From the NCBI GenBank assembly GCA_963978545.1, contig OZ021733.1, forward strand, positions 72,943,589-73,007,588: a DNA stretch of 64,000 bases. Reading direction: 5' to 3'. Source of the DNA: Linyphia triangularis (lineage: Eukaryota; Arthropoda; Arachnida; Araneae; Linyphiidae). Each line of letters starts with the position of its first letter. Positions within the stretch are counted from its first letter, which is position 1. The translations under genes were made by a program, and so were the position numbers. Below are positions 22,601-36,915 of the stretch, piece by piece. The notes below the pieces were generated by a model. It did no database searches and was not told the origin of the DNA. It was given only the letters and a program-made list of their open reading frames with translations.

Positions 22601-25470
22601 TTTAAAAACTATTCTGCATAGTAGTTTAAGTTTAAAATTATTAAATACTAGCGAAGTTATCTTTTTTTGAAATTTTTTTTAGTTTTCGAAAAAAAAATTT
22701 TAAAAGACAATTTTTTGACGTTTCATGAGAAAAGTGCTAAGTGTAAAATGATTGATGTTTTTAAATAAAAAACTAGCTTGTATTACAATTTAATTCTAAA
22801 TTGATACAATACTAGGAAAATTTGCAATTTTTGAACTTTTTTTCAGTTTTTGACCCAAAGATTTCCAAACACCCTTTTTTCATGTTTCATGAGAAAAGTT
22901 CTAATTATACAATGATTGCAATTTTTGAGTAAAGAACTGTATTGCCTAGGCCTGAAGGTTCAAAATTATTAAACACAAGTGAAATTAGCTAATTATAAGC
23001 ATTTTTTTTATTTTTTGAAAAAAACTTTTTTTCTGTTTTTACACGTTTCATGAGAAAATCTCTGATTTAAGAATGATTGCAGTTTCTTATCAAACAACTG
23101 CAATTATTGAGAATTTAAATCTGAAATTACTAAATACTAGTGCTCTAGGGGGTTTTTGATCATTGTATTATTTTGCGACAGAGCAAATTGCGTTCACACT
23201 TTCTGAACGTCACTTTAGAAAAGTTCTATTTCCAAAATGATTGAAGTATTTATTTTAAAAACTATTCTGCATAGTAGTTTAAGTTTAAAATTATTAAATA
23301 CTAGCGAAGTTATCTTTGTTTGAAATTTTTTTTAGTTTTCGAAACAAAAATTTTAAAAGGCATTTTTTTGACGTTTCATGAGAAAAGTGCTAAGTGTAAA
23401 ATGATTGATGTTTTTAAATAAAAAACTAGCTTGTATTACAATTTAATTCTAAATTGATACAATACTAGGAAAATTTGCAATTTTTGAACTTTTTTTCAGT
23501 TTTTGACCCAAAGATTTCCAAACACCCTTTTTTCATGTTTCATGAGAAAAGTTCTAATTATACAATGATTGCAATTTTTGAGTAAAAAACTGTATTGCCT
23601 CGGCCTTAAGGTTCAAAACTATTAAATACAAGTGAAATTAGCTAATTTTAAGCATTTTTTTTATTTTTCGAAAAAAAACTTTTTTCCTTTTTTACAAGTT
23701 TCATGAGAAAATCTCTTATTTAAGAATGATTGCAGTTTCTTATCAAACAACTGCAATTATTGAGAATTTAAATCTGAAATTACTAAATACTAGTGCTCTT
23801 GGGGGTTTTTGATCATTGTATTATTTTGCGACAGAGCAAATTGCGTTCACACTTTCTGAACGTCACTTTAGAAAAGCTCTATTTCCAAAATGATTGAAGT
23901 ATTTATGTTAAAACTATTCTGCATAGTAGTTTAAGTTTAAAATTATTAAATACTAGCGAAGTTATCTTTGTTTGAAATTTTTTTTAGTTTTCGAAACAAA
24001 AATTTTAAAAGGCATTTTTTTGACGTTTCATGAGAAAAGTGCTAAGTGTAAAATGATTGATGTTTTTAAATAAAAAACTAGCTTGTATTACAATTTAATT
24101 CTAAATTGATACAATAATAGGAAAATTTCCTATTTTTGAACTTTTTTTCAGTTTTTGACCCAAAGATTTCCAAACACCCTTTTTTCATGTTTCATGAGAA
24201 AAGCTCTAATTATACAATGATTGCAATTTTTGAGTAAAGAACTGTATTGCCTAGGCCTGAAGGTTCAAAATTATTAAACACAAGGGAAATTAGCTAATTT
24301 TAAGCATTTTTTTTATTTTTTGAAAAAAACTTTTTTTCTGTTTTTACACGTTTCATGAGAAAATCTCTGATTTAAGAATGATTGCAGTTTCTTATCAAAC
24401 AACTGCAATTATTGAGAATTTAAATCTGAAATTACTAAATACTAGTGCTCTTGGGGGTTTTTGATCATTGTATTATTTTGCGACAGAGCAAATTGCGTTC
24501 ACACTTTCTGAACGTCAATTTAGAAAAGTTCTATTTCCAAAATGATTGAAGTATTTATGTTAAAATCTATTCTGCATAGTAGTTTAAGTTTAAAATTATT
24601 AAATACTAGCTAAATTATCTTTTTTTGAAATTTTTTTTAATTTTCGAAACAAAGATTTTAAAAGGCATTTTTTTGACGTTTCATGAGAAAAGTGCTAAGT
24701 GTAAAATGATTGATGTTTTTAAATAAAAAACTAGCTTGTATTACAATTTAATTCTAAATTGATACAATAATAGGAAAATTTCCTATTTTTGAACTTTTTT
24801 TCAGTTTTTGACCCAAAGATTTCCAAACACCCTTTTTTCATGTTTCATGAGAAAAGCTCTAATTATACAATGATTGCAATTTTTGAGTAAAGAACTGTAT
24901 TGCCTAGGCCTGAAGGTTCAAAATTATTAAATACAAGTGAAATTAGCTAATTTTAAGCATTTTTTTTATTTTTCGAAAAAAACTTTTTTTCTGTTTTTAC
25001 ACGTTTCATGAGAAAATCTCTGATTTAAGAATGATTGCAGTTTCTTATCAAACAACTGCAATTATTGAGAATTTAAATATGAAATTACTAAATACTAGTG
25101 CTCTTGGGGTTTTTTGATCATTGTATTATTTTGCGACAGAGCAAATTGCGTTCACACTTTCTGAACGTCACTTTAGAAAAGCTCTATTTCCAAAATGATT
25201 GAAGTATTTATGTTAAAACTATTCTGCATAGTAGTTTAAGTTTAAAATTATTAAATACTAGCGAAGTTATCTTTGTTTGAAATTTTTTTTAGTTTTCGAA
25301 ACAAAAATTTTAAAAGGCAATTTTTTGACGTTTCATGAGAAAAGTGCTAAGTGTAAAATGATTGATGTTTTTAAATAAAAAACTAGCTTGTATTACAATT
25401 TAATTCTAAATTGATACAATACTAGAAAAATTTGCAATTTTTGAACTTTTTTTCAGTTTTTGACTCAAAG
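19603..25470 (+). repeat. 5,868-bp 9-mer, copy 2 (M31-M39)
   Basis: Unit starts are 19603, 20255, 20907, 21558, 22210, 22861, 23514, 24166 and 24819. Unit lengths repeat those of copy 1, and every diagnostic tag sits 5,868 bp downstream of its partner, so this is a recent tandem duplication of nine monomers. It continues into a type Q unit at 25471, the usual successor of P. Copy 1 instead runs from P directly into S, which marks the duplication joint near 19,540-19,603. Confidence 0.92.
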
Positions 25471-28400
25471 ATTTCCAAACACCCTTTTTTCATGTTTCAT
25501 GAGAAAAGTTCTAATTATACAATGATTGCAATTTTTGAGTAAAAAACTGTAATGCCTCGGCCTTAAGGTTCAAAACTATTAAATACAAGTGAAATTAGCT
25601 AATTTTAAGCATTTTTTTTATTTTTCGTAAAAAACTTTTTCCGTTTTTACACATTTCATGAGAAAATCTCTGATTTAAGAATGATTGCAGTTTCTTATCA
25701 AACAACTGCAATTATTGAGAATTGAAATCTGAAATGACTAAATACTAGTGCTCTTGGGGGTTTTTGATCATTGTATTATTTTGCGACAGAGCAAATTGCG
25801 TTCACACTTTCTGAACGTCAATTTAGAAAAGTTCTATTTCCAAAATGATTGAAGTATTTATGTTAAAATCTATTCTGCATAGTAGTTTAAGTTTAAAATT
25901 ATTAAATACTAGCTAAATTATCTTTTTTTGAAATTTTTTTTAGTTTTCGAAACAAAGATTTTAAAAGGCATTTTTTTGACGTTTCATGAGAAAAGTGCTA
26001 AGTGTAAAATGATTGATGTTTTTAAATAAAAAACTAGCATGTATTACAATTTAATTCTAAATTGATACAATACTAGGAAAATTTGCAATTTTTGAACTTT
26101 TTTTCAGTTTTTGACCCAAAGATTTCCAAACACCCTTTTTTCATGTTTCATGAGAAAAGTTCTAATTATACAATGATTGCAATTTTTGAGTAAAGAACTG
26201 TATTGCCTAGGCCTGAAGGTTCAAAATTATTAAACACAAGTGAAATTAGCTAATTATAAGCATTTTTTTTATTTTTTGAAAAAAACTTTTTTTCTGTTTT
26301 TACACGTTTCATGAGAAAATCTCTGATTTAAGAATGATTGCAGTTTCTTATCAAACAACTGCAATTATTGAGAATTTAAATCTGAAATTACTAAATACTA
26401 GTGCTCTTGGGGGTTTTTGATCATTGTATTATTTTGCGACAGAGCAAATTGCGTTCACACTTTCTGAACGTCACTTTAGAAAAGTTCTATTTCCAAAATG
26501 ATTGAAGTATTTATTTTAAAAACTATTCTGCATAGTAGTTTAAGTTTAAAATTATTAAATACTAGCGAAGTTATCTTTGTTTGAAATTTTTTTTAGTTTT
26601 CGAAACAAAAATTTTAAAAGGCATTTTTTTGACGTTTCATGAGAAAAGTGCTAAGTGTAAAATGATTGATGTTTTTAAATAAAAAACTAGCTTGTATTAC
26701 AATATAATTCTAAATTGATACAATAATAGGAAAATTTCCTATTTTTGAACTTTTTTTCAGTTTTTGACCCAAAGATTTCCAAACACCCTTTTTTCATGTT
26801 TCATGAGAAAAGCTCTAATTATACAATGATTGCAATTTTTGAGTAAAGAACTGTATTGCCTAGGCCTGAAGGTTCAAAATTATTAAACACAAGTGAAATT
26901 AGCTAATTTTAAGCATTTTTTTTATTTTTCAAAAAAAACTTTTTTTCTGTTTTTACACGTTTCATGAGAAAATCTCTGATTTAAGAATGATTGCAGTTTC
27001 TTATCAAACAACTGCAATTATTGAGAATTTAAATCTGAAATTACTAAATACTAGTGCTCTTGGGGGTTTTTGATCATTGTATTATTTTGCGACAGAGCAA
27101 ATTGCGTTCACACTTTCTGAACGTCACTTTAGAAAAGTTCTATTTCCAAAATGATTGAAGTATTTATTTTAAAAACTATTCTGCATAGTAGTTTAAGTTT
27201 AAAATTATTAAATACTAGCAAAGTTATCTTTTTTTGAAATTTTTTTTAGTTTTCGAAAAAAAAATTTTAAAAGGCAATTTTTTGACGTTTCATGAGAAAA
27301 GTGCTAAGTGTAAAATGATTGATGTTTTTAAATAAAAAACTAGCTTGTATTACAATTTAATTCTAAATTGATACAATACTAGGAAAATTTGCAATTTTTG
27401 AACTTTTTTTCAGTTTTTGACCCAAAGATTTCCAAACACCCTTTTTTCATGTTTCATGAGAAAAGTTCTAATTATACAATGATTGCAATTTTTGAGTAAA
27501 AAACTGTATTGCCTCGGCCTTAAGGTTCAAAACTATTAAATACAAGTGAAATTAGCTAATTTTAAGCATTTTTTTTATTTTTCGAAAAAAAACTTTTTTC
27601 CTTTTTTACAAGTTTCATGAGAAAATCTCTTATTTAAGAATGATTGCAGTTTCTTATCAAACAACTGCAATTATTGAGAATTTAAATCTGAAATTACTAA
27701 ATACTAGTGCTCTTGGGGGTTTTTGATCATTGTATTATTTTGCGACAGAGCAAATTGCGTTCACACTTTCTGAACGTCACTTTAGAAAAGCTCTATTTCC
27801 AAAATGATTGAAGTATTTATGTTAAAACTATTCTGCATAGTAGTTTAAGTTTAAAATTATTAAATACTAGCGAAGTTATCTTTGTTTGAAATTTTTTTTA
27901 GTTTTCGAAACAAAAATTTTAAAAGGCATTTTTTTGACGTTTCATGAGAAAAGTGCTAAGTGTAAAATGATTGATGTTTTTAAATAAAAAACTAGCTTGT
28001 ATTACAATTTAATTCTAAATTGATACAATAATAGGAAAATTTCCTATTTTTGAACTTTTTTTCAGTTTTTGACCCAAAGATTTCCAAACACCCTTTTTTC
28101 ATGTTTCATGAGAAAAGCTCTAATTATACAATGATTGCAATTTTTGAGTAAAGAACTGTATTGCCTAGGCCTGAAGGTTCAAAATTATTAAACACAAGTG
28201 AAATTAGCTAATTTTAAGCATTTTTTTTATTTTTTGAAAAAAACTTTTTTTCTGTTTTTACACGTTTCATGAGAAAATCTCTGATTTAAGAATGATTGCA
28301 GTTTCTTATCAAACAACTGCAATTATTGAGAATTTAAATCTGAAATTACTAAATACTAGTGCTCTTGGGGGTTTTTGATCATTGTATTATTTTGCGATAG

Positions 28401-31400
28401 AGCAAATTGCGTTCACACTTTCTGAACGTCAATTTAGAAAAGTTCTATTTCCAAAATGATTGAAGTATTTATGTTAAAATCTATTCTGCATAGTAGTTTA
28501 AGTTTAAAATTATTAAATACTAGCTAAATTATCTTTTTTTGAAATTTTTTTTAGTTTTCGAAACAAAGATTCTAAAAGGCATTTTTTTGACGTTTCATGA
28601 GAAAAGTGCTAAGTGTAAAATGATTGATGTTTTTAAATAAAAAACTAGCATGTATTACAATTTAATTCTAAATTGATACAATACTAGGAAAATTTGCAAT
28701 TTTTGAACTTTTTTTCAGTTTTTGACCCAAAGATTTCCAAACACCCTTTTTTCATGTTTCATGAGAAAAGTTCTAATTATACAATGATTGCAATTTTCGA
28801 GTAAAAAACTGTATTGCCTCGGCCTTAAGGTTCAAAACTATTAAATACAAGTGAAATTAGCTAATTTTAAGCATTTTTTTTATTTTTCGTAAAAAACTTT
28901 TTCCGTTTTTACACATTTCATGAGAAAATCTCTGATTTAAGAATGATTGCAGTTTCTTATCAAACAACTGCAATTATTGAGAATTTAAATCTGAAATTAC
29001 TAAATACTAGTGCTCTTGGGGGTTTTTGATCATTGTATTATTTTGCGACAGAGCAAATTGCGTTCACACTTTCTGAACGTCACTTTAGAAAAGCTCTATT
29101 TCCAAAATGATTGAAGTATTTATGTTAAAACTATTCTGCATAGTAGTTTAAGTTTAAAATTATTAAATACTAGCGAAGTTATCTTTGTTTGAAATTTTTT
29201 TTAGTTTTCGAAACAAAAATTTTAAAAGGCAATTTTTTGACGTTTCATGAGAAAAGTGCTAAGTGTAAAATGATTGATGTTTTTAAATAAAAAACTAGCT
29301 TGTATTACAATTTAATTCTAAATTGATACAATACTAGAAAAATTTGCAATTTTTGAACTTTTTTTCAGTTTTTGACTCAAAGATTTCCAAACACCCTTTT
29401 TTCATGTTTCATGAGAAAAGTTCTAATTATACAATGATTGCAATTTTTGAGTAAAAAACTGTAATGCCTCGGCCTTAAGGTTCAAAACTATTAAATACAA
29501 GTGAAATTAGCTAATTTTAAGCATTTTTTTTATTTTTCGTAAAAAACTTTTTCCGTTTTTACACATTTCATGAGAAAATCTCTGATTTAAGAATGATTGC
29601 AGTTTCTTATCAAACAACTGCAATTATTGAGAATTGAAATCTGAAATGACTAAATACTAGTGCTCTTGGGGGTTTTTGATCATTGTATTATTTTGCGACA
29701 GAGCAAATTGCGTTCACACTTTCTGAACGTCAATTTAGAAAAGTTCTATTTCCAAAATGATTGAAGTATTTATGTTAAAATCTATTCTGCATAGTAGTTT
29801 AAGTTTAAAATTATTAAATACTAGCTAAATTATCTTTTTTTGAAATTTTTTTTAGTTTTCGAAACAAAGATTTTAAAAGGCATTTTTTGACGTTTCATGA
29901 GAAAAGTGCTAAGTGTAAAATGATTGATGTTTTTAAATAAAAAACTAGCATGTATTACAATTTAATTCTAAATTGATACAATACTAGGAAAATTTGCAAT
30001 TTTTGAACTTTTTTTCAGTTTTTGACCCAAAGATTTCCAAACACCCTTTTTTCATGTTTCATGAGAAAAGTTCTAATTATACAATGATTGCAATTTTTGA
30101 GTAAAGAACTGTATTGCCTAGGCCTGAAGGTTCAAAATTATTAAACACAAGTGAAATTAGCTAATTATAAGCATTTTTTTTATTTTTTGAAAAAAACTTT
30201 TTTTCTGTTTTTACACGTTTCATGAGAAAATCTCTGATTTAAGAATGATTGCAGTTTCTTATCAAACAACTGCAATTATTGAGAATTTAAATCTGAAATT
30301 ACTAAATACTAGTGCTCTTGGGGGTTTTTGATCATTGTATTATTTTGCGACAGAGCAAATTGCGTTCACACTTTCTGAACGTCACTTTAGAAAAGCTCTA
30401 TTTCCAAAATGATTGAAGTATTTATGTTAAAACTATTCTGCATAGTAGTTTAAGTTTAAAATTATTAAATACTAGCGAAGTTATCTTTGTTTGAAATTTT
30501 TTTTAGTTTTCGAAACAAAAATTTTAAAAGGCATTTTTTTGACGTTTCATGAGAAAAGTGCTAAGTGTAAAATGATTGATGTTTTTAAATAAAAAACTAG
30601 CTTGTATTACAATTTAATTCTAAATTGATACAATAATAGGAAAATTTCCTATTTTTGAACTTTTTTTCAGTTTTTGACCCAAAGATTTCCAAACACCCTT
30701 TTTTCATGTTTCATGAGAAAAGCTCTAATTATACAATGATTGCAATTTTTGAGTAAAGAACTGTATTGCCTAGGCCTGAAGGTTCAAAATTATTAAACAC
30801 AAGTGAAATTAGCTAATTTTAAGCATTTTTTTTATTTTTTGAAAAAAACTTTTTTTCTGTTTTTACACATTTCATGAGAAAATCTCTGATTTAAGAATGA
30901 TTGCAGTTTCTTATCAAACAACTGCAATTATTGAGAATTTAAATCTGAAATTACTAAATACTAGTGCTCTTGGGGGTTTTTGATCATTGTATTATTTTGC
31001 GACAGAGCAAATTGCGTTCACACTTTCTGAACGTCAATTTAGAAAAGTTCTATTTCCAAAATGATTGAAGTATTTATGTTAAAATCTATTCTGCATAGTA
31101 GTTTAAGTTTAAAATTATTAAATACTAGCTAAATTATCTTTTTTTGAAATTTTTTTTAGTTTTCGAAACAAAGATTTTAAAAGGCATTTTTTTGACGTTT
31201 CATGAGAAAAGTGCTAAGTGTAAAATGATTGATGTTTTTAAATAAAAAACTAGCTTGTATTACAATTTAATTCTAAATTGATACAATAATAGGAAAATTT
31301 CCTATTTTTGAACTTTTTTTCAGTTTTTGACCCAAAGATTTCCAAACACCCTTTTTTCATGTTTCATGAGAAAAGCTCTAATTATACAATGATTGCAATT

Positions 31401-33945
31401 TTTGAGTAAAGAACTGTATTGCCTAGGCCTGAAGGTTCAAAATTATTAAATACAAGTGAAATTAGCTAATTTTAAGCATTTTTTTTATTTTTCGAAAAAA
31501 ACTTTTTTTCTGTTTTTACACGTTTCATGAGAAAATCTCTGATTTAAGAATGATTGCAGTTTCTTATCAAACAACTGCAATTATTGAGAATTTAAATATG
31601 AAATTACTAAATACTAGTGCTCTTGGGGGTTTTTGATCATTGTATTATTTTGCGACAGAGCAAATTGCGTTCACACTTTCTGAACGTCACTTTAGAAAAG
31701 TTCTATTTCCAAAATGATTGAAGTATTTATTTTAAAAACTATTCTGCATAGTAGTTTAAGTTTAAAATTATTAAATACTAGCGAAGTTATCTTTGTTTGA
31801 AATTTTTTTTAGTTTTCGAAACAAAAATTTTAAAAGGCAATTTTTTGACGTTTCATGAGAAAAGTGCTAAGTGTAAAATGATTGATGTTTTTAAATAAAA
31901 AACTAGCTTGTATTACAATTTAATTCTAAATTGATACAATACTAGGAAAATTTGCAATTTTTGAACTTTTTTTCAGTTTTTGACCCAAAGATTTCCAAAC
32001 ACCCTTTTTTCATGTTTCATGAGAAAAGTTCTAATTATACAATGATTGCAATTTTTGAGTAAAAAACTGTATTGCCTCGGCCTTAAGGTTCAAAACTATT
32101 AAATACAAGTGAAGTTAGCTAATTTTAAGCATTTTTTTTATTTTTCGAAAAAAAACTTTTTTCCTTTTTTACACGTTTCATGAGAAAATCTCTGATTTGA
32201 GAATGATTGCAGTTTCTTATCAAACAACTGCAATTATTGAGAATTTAAATCTGACATTACTAAATACTAGTGCTCTTGGGGGTTTTTGATCATTGTATTA
32301 TTTTGCGACAGAGCAAATTGCGTTCACACTTTCTGAACGTCACTTTAGAAAAGCTCTATTTCCAAAATGATTGAAGTATTTATGTTAAAACTATTCTGCA
32401 TAGTAGTTTAAGTTTAAAATTATTAAATACTAGCGAAGTTATCTTTGTTTGAAATTTTTTTTAGTTTTCGAAACAAAAATTTTAAAAGGCATTTTTTTGA
32501 CGTTTCATGAGAAAAGTGCTAAGTGTAAAATGATTGATGTTTTTAAATAAAAAACTAGCTTGTATTACAATTTAATTCTAAATTGATACAATAATAGGAA
32601 AATTTCCTATTTTTGAACTTTTTTTCAGTTTTTGACCCAAAGATTTCCAAACACCCTTTTTTCATGTTTCATGAGAAAAGCTCTAATTATACAATGATTG
32701 CAATTTTTGAGTAAAGAACTGTATTGCCTAGGCCTGAAGGTTCAAAATTATTAAACACAAGTGAAATTAGCTAATTTTAAGCATTTTTTTTATTTTTTGA
32801 AAAAAACTTTTTTTCTGTTTTTACACGTTTCATGAGAAAATCTCTGATTTAAGAATGATTGCAGTTTCTTATCAAACAACTGCAATTATTGAGAATTTAA
32901 ATCTGAAATTACTAAATACTAGTGCTCTTGGGGGTTTTTGATCATTGTATTATTTTGCGACAGAGCAAATTGCGTTCACACTTTCTGAACGTCACTTTAG
33001 AAAAGCTCTATTTCCAAAATGATTGAAGTATTTATGTTAAAACTATTCTGCATAGTAGTTTAAGTTTAAAATTATTAAATACTAGCGAAGTTATCTTTGT
33101 TTGAAATTTTTTTTAGTTTTCGAAACAAAAATTTTAAAAGGCAATTTTTTGACGTTTCATGAGAAAAGTGCTAAGTGTAAAATGATTGATGTTTTTAAAT
33201 AAAAAACTAGCTTGTATTACAATTTAATTCTAAATTGATACAATACTAGAAAAATTTGCAATATTTGAACTTTTTTTCAGTTTTTGACTCAAAGATTTCC
33301 AAACACCCTTTTTTCATGTTTCATGAGAAAAGTTCTAATTATACAATGATTGCAATTTTTGAGTAAAAAACTGTAATGCCTCGGCCTTAAGGTTCAAAAC
33401 TATTAAATACAAGTGAAATTAGCTAATTTTAAGCATTTTTTTTATTTTTCGTAAAAAACTTTTTCCGTTTTTACACATTTCATGAGAAAATCTCTGATTT
33501 AAGAATGATTGCAGTTTCTTATCAAACAACTGCAATTATTGAGAATTGAAATCTGAAATGACTAAATACTAGTGATCTTGGGGGTTTTTGATCATTGTAT
33601 TATTTTGCGACAGAGCAAATTGCGTTCACACTTTCTGAACGTCTATTTAGAAAAGTTCTATTTCCAAAATGATTGAAGTATTTATGTTAAAATCTATTCT
33701 GCATAGTAGTTTAAGTTTAAAATTATTAAATACTAGCTAAATTATCTTTTTTTGAAATTTTTTTTAGTTTTCGAAACAAAGATTTTAAAAGGCATTTTTT
33801 TGACGTTTCATGAGAAAAGTGCTAAGTGTAAAATGATTGATGTTTTTAAATAAAAAACTAGCATGTATTACAATTTAATTCTAAATTGATACAATACTAG
33901 GAAAATTTGCAATTTTTGAACTTTTTTTCAGTTTTTGACCCAAAG
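25471..33945 (+). repeat. Mosaic block M40-M52
   Basis: Unit starts are 25471, 26122, 26775, 27428, 28080, 28733, 29383, 30033, 30685, 31338, 31991, 32643 and 33295. The block reuses the U, V, S, P and Q variants of the preceding region, but in changed order and as chimeras. M45 (28733) starts like U (cgagtaaaaa, cgtaaaaaac) and ends like P (actagaaaaatttgc, gactcaaag). M47 (30033) starts like V (aattataagc) and continues like S (gctctattt). Q units (tgtaatgcc) are at 25471, 29383 and 33295. M52 has gtgatcttggggg and gtctatttag, and M51 has gcaatatttgaac near its end. Confidence 0.85.
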
Positions 33946-34308
33946 ATTTCCAAACACCCTTTTTTCATGTTTCATGAGAAAAGTTCTAATTATACAATGA
34001 TTGCAATTTTCGAGTTAAAAACTGTATTGCCTCGGCCTTAAGGTTCAAAACTATTAAATACAAGTGAAATTAGCTAATTTTAAGCATTTTTTTTATTTTT
34101 CGTAAAAAACTTTTTCCGTTTTTACACATTTCATGAGAAAATCTCTGATTTAAGAATGATTGCAGTTTCTTATCAAACAACTGCAATTATTGAGAATTAA
34201 ATCTGAAACTAAATAAAAAACTAGCTTGTATTACAATATAATTCTAAATTGATACAATAATAGGAAAATTTCCTATTTTTGAACTTTTTTTCAGTTTTTG
34301 ACCCAAAG
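33946..34308 (+). repeat. M53, internally deleted 363-bp monomer
   Basis: This is the only unit that breaks the 653-bp rhythm. It runs normally through A and most of B to ctgaaac, then jumps to the aaataaaaaactag word of D. The joint carries the 6-bp word taaata (34210-34215), which is present at both parental sites (273-278 and 557-562 in M1 coordinates, 284 bp apart). The end of B, all of C and the first part of D are therefore missing. Two further small losses, one T and three bases, lie just before the joint. The 5' part is type U (cgagttaaaa, cgtaaaaaac); the 3' part carries aatataattc. Confidence 0.93.
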
Positions 34309-36915
34309 ATTTCCAAACACCCTTTTTTCATGTTTCATGAGAAAAGCTCTAATTATACAATGATTGCAATTTTTGAGTAAAGAACTGTATTGCCTAGGCC
34401 TGAAGGTTCAAAACTATTAAATACAAGTGAAATTAGCTAATTTTAAGCATTTTTTTTATTTTTCAAAAAAAAACTTTTTTTCTGTTTTTACACGATTCAT
34501 GAGAAAATCTCTGATTTAAGAATGATTGCAGTTTCTTATCAAACAACTGCAATTATTGAGAATTTAAATCTGAAATTACTAAATACTAGTGCTCTTGGGG
34601 GTTTTTGATCATTGTATTATTTTGCGACAGAGCAAATTGCGTTAACACTTTCTGAACGTCAATTTAGAAAAGTTCTATTTCCAAAATGATTGAAGTATTT
34701 ATTTTAAAAACTATTCTGCATAGTAGTTTAAGTTTAAAATTATTAAATACTAGCGAAGTTATCTTTTTTTGAAATTTTTTTTAGTTTTCGAAAAAAAAAT
34801 TTTAAAAGGCAATTTTTTGACGTTTCATGAGAAAAGTGCTAAGTGTAAAATGATTGATGTTTTTAAATAAAAAACTAGCTTGTATTACAATTTAATTCTA
34901 AATTGATATAATACTAGGAAAATTTGCAATTTTTGAACTTTTTTTCAGTTTTTGACCCAAAGATTTCCAAACACCCTTTTTTCATGTTTCATGAGAAAAG
35001 TTCTAATTATACAATGATTGCAATTTTTGAGTAAAAAACTGTAATGCCTCGGCCTTAAGGTTCAAAACTATTAAATACAAGTGAAATTAGCTAATTTTAA
35101 GCATTTTTTTTATTTTTCGTAAAAAACTTTTTCCGTTTTTACACATTTCATGAGAAAATCTCTGTTTTAAGAATGATTGCAGTTTCTTATCAAACAACTG
35201 CAATTATTGAGAATTGAAATCTGAAATGACTAAATACTAGTGCTCTTGGGGGTTTTTGATCATTGTATTATTTTGCGACAGAGCAAATTGCGTTCACACT
35301 TTCTGAACGTCTATTTAGAAAAGTTCTATTTCCAAAATGATTGAAGTATTTATGTTAAAATCTATTCTGCATAGTAGTTTAAGTTTAAAATTATTAAATA
35401 CTAGCTAAATTATCTTTTTTTGAAATTTTTTTTAGTTTTCGAAACAAAGATTTTAAAAGGCATTTTTTTGACGTTTCATGAGAAAAGTGCTAAGTGTAAA
35501 ATGATTGATGTTTTTAAATAAAAAACTAGCTTGTATTACAATTTAATTCTAAATTGATACAATAATAGGAAAATTTCCTATTTTTGAACTTTTTTTCAGT
35601 TTTTGACCCAAAGATTTCCAAACACCCTTTTTTCATGTTTCATGAGAAAAGCTCTAATTATACAATGATTGCAATTTTTGAGTAAAAAACTGTATTGCCT
35701 CGGCCTTAAGGTTCAAAACTATTAAATACAAGTGAAATTAGCTAATTTTAAGCATTTTTTTCATTTTTCGTAAAAAACTTTTTCCGTTTTTACACATTTC
35801 ATGAGAAAATCTCTGATTTAAGAATGATTGCAGTTTCTTATCAAACAACTGCAATTTTTGAGAATTGAAATCTGAAATGACTAAATACTAGTGCTCTTGG
35901 GGGTTTTTGATCATTGTATTATTTTGCGACAGAGCAAATTGCGTTCACACTTTCTGAACGTCAATTTAGAAAAGTTCTATTTCCAAAATGATTGAAGTAT
36001 TTATGTTAAAATCTATTCTGCATAGTAGTTTAAGTTTAAAATTATTAAATACTAGCTAAATTATCTTTTTTTGAAATTTTTTTTAGTTTTCGAAACAAAG
36101 ATTTTAAAAGGCATTTTTTTGACGTTTCATGAGAAAAGTGCTAAGTGTAAAATGATTGATGTTTTTAAATAAAAAACTAGCATGTATTACAATTTAATTC
36201 TAAATTGATACAATACTAGGAAAATTTGCAATTTTTGAACTTTTTTTCAGTTTTTGACCCAAAGATTTCCAAACACCCTTTTTTCATGTTTCATGAGAAA
36301 AGTTCTAATTATACAATGATTGCAATTTTCGAGTAAAAAACTGTATTGCCTCGGCCTTAAGGTTCAAAACTATTAAATACAAGTGAAATTAGCTAATTTT
36401 AAGCATTTTTTTTATTTTTCGTAAAAAACTTTTTCCGTTTTTACACATTTCATGAGAAAATCTCTGATTTAAGAATGATTGCAGTTTCTTATCAAACAAC
36501 TGCAATTATTGAGAATTGAAATCTGAAATGACTAAATACTAGTGCTCTTGGGGGATTTTGATCATTGTATTATTTTGCGACAGAGCAAATTGCGTTCACA
36601 CTTTCTGAACGTCACTTTAGAAAAGTTCTATTTCCAAAATGATTGAAGTATTTATTTTAAAAACTATTCTGCATAGTAGTTTAAGTTTAAAATTATTAAA
36701 TACTAGCGAAGTTATCTTTTTTTGAAATTTTTTTTAGTTTTCGAAAAAAAAAATTTAAAAGGCAATTTTTTGACGTTTCATGAGAAAAGTGCTAAGTGTA
36801 AAATGATTGATGTTTTTAAATAAAAAACTAGCTTGTATTACAATTTAATTCTAAATTGATACAATACTAGGAAAATTTGCAATTTTTGAACTTTTTTTCA
36901 GTTTTTGACCCAAAG
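34309..36915 (+). repeat. Array block M54-M57
   Basis: Unit starts are 34309, 34963, 35614 and 36265. M54 (654 bp) has acacgattcatg and the run cgaaaaaaaaattttaaaagg. M55 is a Q-type unit (tgtaatgcc) with ctctgttttaag and gtctatttag, the latter shared with M52. M56 has a C inside its T tract (tttttttcatttttcg near 35760). M57 is type U with gggggattttg and matches M17 closely. Confidence 0.85.
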
